Positions 62,228 to 64,000 of a stretch of DNA of 64,000 bases are shown here, piece by piece. Both the position numbers and the translations under genes were made by a program. A model generated the notes under the pieces. The model was given only the letters and a program-made list of their open reading frames with translations, searched no databases and was not told the DNA's origin. Within the stretch, counting starts at the first letter, position 1. Each line of letters begins with the position of its first letter. The stretch comes from Euptelea pleiosperma (lineage: Eukaryota > Streptophyta > Magnoliopsida > Ranunculales > Eupteleaceae): the NCBI GenBank assembly GCA_035048495.1, contig CM068549.1, positions 17,207,103 to 17,271,102 on the forward strand. Direction: 5' to 3'.

Positions 62228-63280
62228 ATACCTAGAAGGGGTGTGGGGAGGGGGGTTGAATAGGTATTTTAAAATTCTTTAATTAATACTAAATTACTAA
62301 CATCCTAATTCAGTTATTGGACTGGGTAGGATAAATCACATTCATTCACAATTGATTAATATAATCAATCGATTTAGATCGAATATATCTCTGTGATATA
62401 TTGTTTCTTTAATTGTTTGGTTTAATCTAAGAAATGTACAAAATAAAAATCAAATCACTACACGCGATTTTATCATGGAAACGTTTTCAAAGGAAAAACC
62501 ACGGGACCACGTCTAGACGGAAAAGTATCACTAATCGAAAAGTTCTGAGTTACAGAAATTACCTAGGCAGCACTGTTACCTGCAACATACAACCCTTGGC
62601 CAACTGCCGGTGCGTCCACGTTCTCTGGCTCCATGCGTTGAGTCTACGAGCGCCCTTCCAAATACGATCCCCTTGCCGTTGTTCAGTTTAGTACACCCCA
62701 AACCTACCCTTCGACCTGGACACCCCGATCGTATTTACACTAGTCGCTTCAGCCCGGGAAGTGAAGGATTCGGTACACCCCGACTCCTCAAACGATGCTC
62801 AATAGTGATTGAGTCACATGTACTCTCTGGCTTACTACGTTGAATTTCTAAATGATAACCTAGGCAGAGGTTCAATCAAGCTTATCGATGAAGTGAAAAC
62901 TTTAAGCTATGATTATGGAGAGGAAAAACCTAAATGGGATTAAAGTGGCTAACTGGGTTTTTCTCTCTGGAGGCTCAACTCAAGAATGTTAGAACAATGA
63001 AACTCTTGTAGCTTTGAGAGTTTTTACTCAGTGACTGTGTATTCTGTGTATCTAATAAAAGCCAGGGGATGACCTTATATAATGAGAGCTAAGAGCCTGT
63101 GGCTAGCAAGATGTGGGGGAGTGGAGAACTCAATTTTCGGATCTGAAATGACTTGTTCCTTCGTTGGTCCAATCGATTGGATCTCAGAGTCCAATTGATT
63201 GGATTTCTCGGAAGTTCTGTCCATCGATGTCTAATCGAATGTAGATAGGGTATAATCGATCTACAACTTCTGTCCATCGA
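62228..63280. mobile_element. LTR-like segment inside the Copia relic
   Basis: CTAGAAGGGGTGTGGGGAGGGGGGTTGAATAGG-type start and repeated CCAATCGATTGGAT motifs near its right end are typical of long LTRs of SIRE/Maximus-like elements (recalled). It separates Copia RNase H (left) from Copia protease pieces (right). The ends are not fixed. Confidence 0.4.
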
Positions 63281-63436
63281 TGTCCGGTCATATGCTCTGA
63301 AGCCCTGAATCAATGATCTAGGGTGTACCAGTAGTAGAAGCGGAAGTAGAGACAAGGTTGTCAGATTTGATGATACTTGACTGTGCGAATGTAGAAGCGG
63401 CAGTGGGACCATCCAGTTGGGCTATAAAGCAACGCA
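63281..63436 (-). pseudogene. Copia gag/protease junction fragment
   Basis: The minus strand has a Ser/Thr-rich stretch followed by WIIDSG, the start of the Copia aspartic protease region; the frame is then lost. Same orientation as the RNase H fragment at 61780-62220 and probably part of the same element. Confidence 0.55.
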
Positions 63437-64000
63437 AGTTCTCTATCTCATTTCTAGAGAAGGGTGTTGGGGGAGAGAAATCCACCCACACACTTCAATC
63501 CTTCATGGATTTGAGAGATCCATGGATGTGTAGATCTGATTGGAAATGGTTGTCAGAGGCAATTGTCATGTGTCTTGGGATTTGGGGCTCAGGAGAAGAA
63601 TTAATGATTGGGAGGTGGAAATGGTTGCTGGACTTTTAAGTCGCTTGGAAGAAGTTCAGTTGACGGAGGGAGAAGAAGATAGGAGGTGGTGGAATCATGA
63701 TCCTAAAGGGAGATTCTCAGTTAAATCGTTCTATTTATCTCTTCTTGACCCTCCTCAGAGAAGCCCCCTAGGTAAACGATTGTGGAGCACCCCCATTCCG
63801 ACTAAAGTTGTTTTCTTTATTTGGTGTGCGTCGCTCAACAAGATCCTGTCTGCGGAGAACCTTAGGAAACGGGGATTCCAACTCCCTAGCCGCTGTATTC
63901 TGTGCAAACACGATGAGGAGAGCTCGGACCATCTGTTTATCCATTGCATTGTGCCTAAGGAGATTTGGGAGAGTTTTCTTCATATGTTTGGGATATCTTG
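63437..64000 (+). pseudogene. L1 LINE, 5'-truncated, runs off the window
   Basis: It carries the RT C-terminal tail and zf-RVT: NDWEVEMVAGLLSRLEEVQL, PKGRFSVKSFYLSLL, IPTKVVFFIWCASLNKILS and RCILCKHDEESSDHLFIHCI. One frame shift near 63600 separates the first from an upstream piece. Same orientation as PKL. Confidence 0.75.

Larger units (their letters stand above)
59724..64000 (+). other. PKL intron 17, open at window end (over 4.2 kb)
   Basis: It contains three CAWGG-family elements, a Copia relic, an LTR-like segment and an L1. Bases 61040-61430 carry only a LINE-tail-like stretch near 61350. Confidence 0.9.

Overview
The window is nuclear DNA of a flowering plant. Two plant protein genes are recognisable, both on the + strand and both with canonical GT-AG introns, and they are embedded in LINEs, Copia elements and many short TIR elements. 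The species cannot be settled from the sequence; introns of 11 and 14.5 kb suggest a long-intron, LINE-rich angiosperm.

Left part (1-6641): the last three coding exons of a FIP1[V]-like gene (cleavage/polyadenylation factor subunit), with a mixed-charge Arg/Glu/Asp-rich body and a conserved basic C-terminus. Its 5' end lies outside the window.

Intergenic part (6642 to about 15060): no intact gene. It holds a complete small hAT element (8412-8939, 8-bp target duplication), a decayed hAT transposase (about 9995-10870), the 3' end of a Copia element with an LTR (13095-13734), and a GA microsatellite upstream of the second gene.

Right part (about 15080 to beyond 64000): a PICKLE-type CHD3 chromatin remodeler (PKL). 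A probable 5'-UTR exon is followed by 17 coding exons between 20855 and 59723, encoding 769 residues in one continuous reading frame: N-terminus, PHD finger, tandem chromodomains, SNF2 ATPase and helicase-C. The C-terminal part of the protein lies downstream. The gene is large because five internal introns and the last open intron are packed with transposons.

Intron contents: a 5'-truncated L1 LINE carrying a MULE-like element (first intron); tandem Copia/LTR-like units carrying a LINE tail and a TRIM (second); Gypsy-like and LINE relics (fourth); two Copia elements, three TIR elements, a large palindromic element and an L1 (ninth); an RTE LINE nested with two L1s, several hAT-like elements and a poly(A)-tail insertion, plus a LINE RNase H relic and a second TRIM (eleventh); and a cluster of hAT-like MITEs, a Copia, an LTR-like segment and an L1 (last).

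Most notable: (1) two TRIM retrotransposons of 463-464 bp with 205-bp LTRs and only about 54 bp of interior; (2) a set of elements sharing CAWGGTTTAAAAT-type ends and 8-bp target duplications but with different interiors, apparently built by repeating short subterminal motifs; (3) a quasi-palindromic core of about 230 bp shared by four TIR elements with different termini. Many insertion boundaries are exact, so the relative order of insertion can be read directly.
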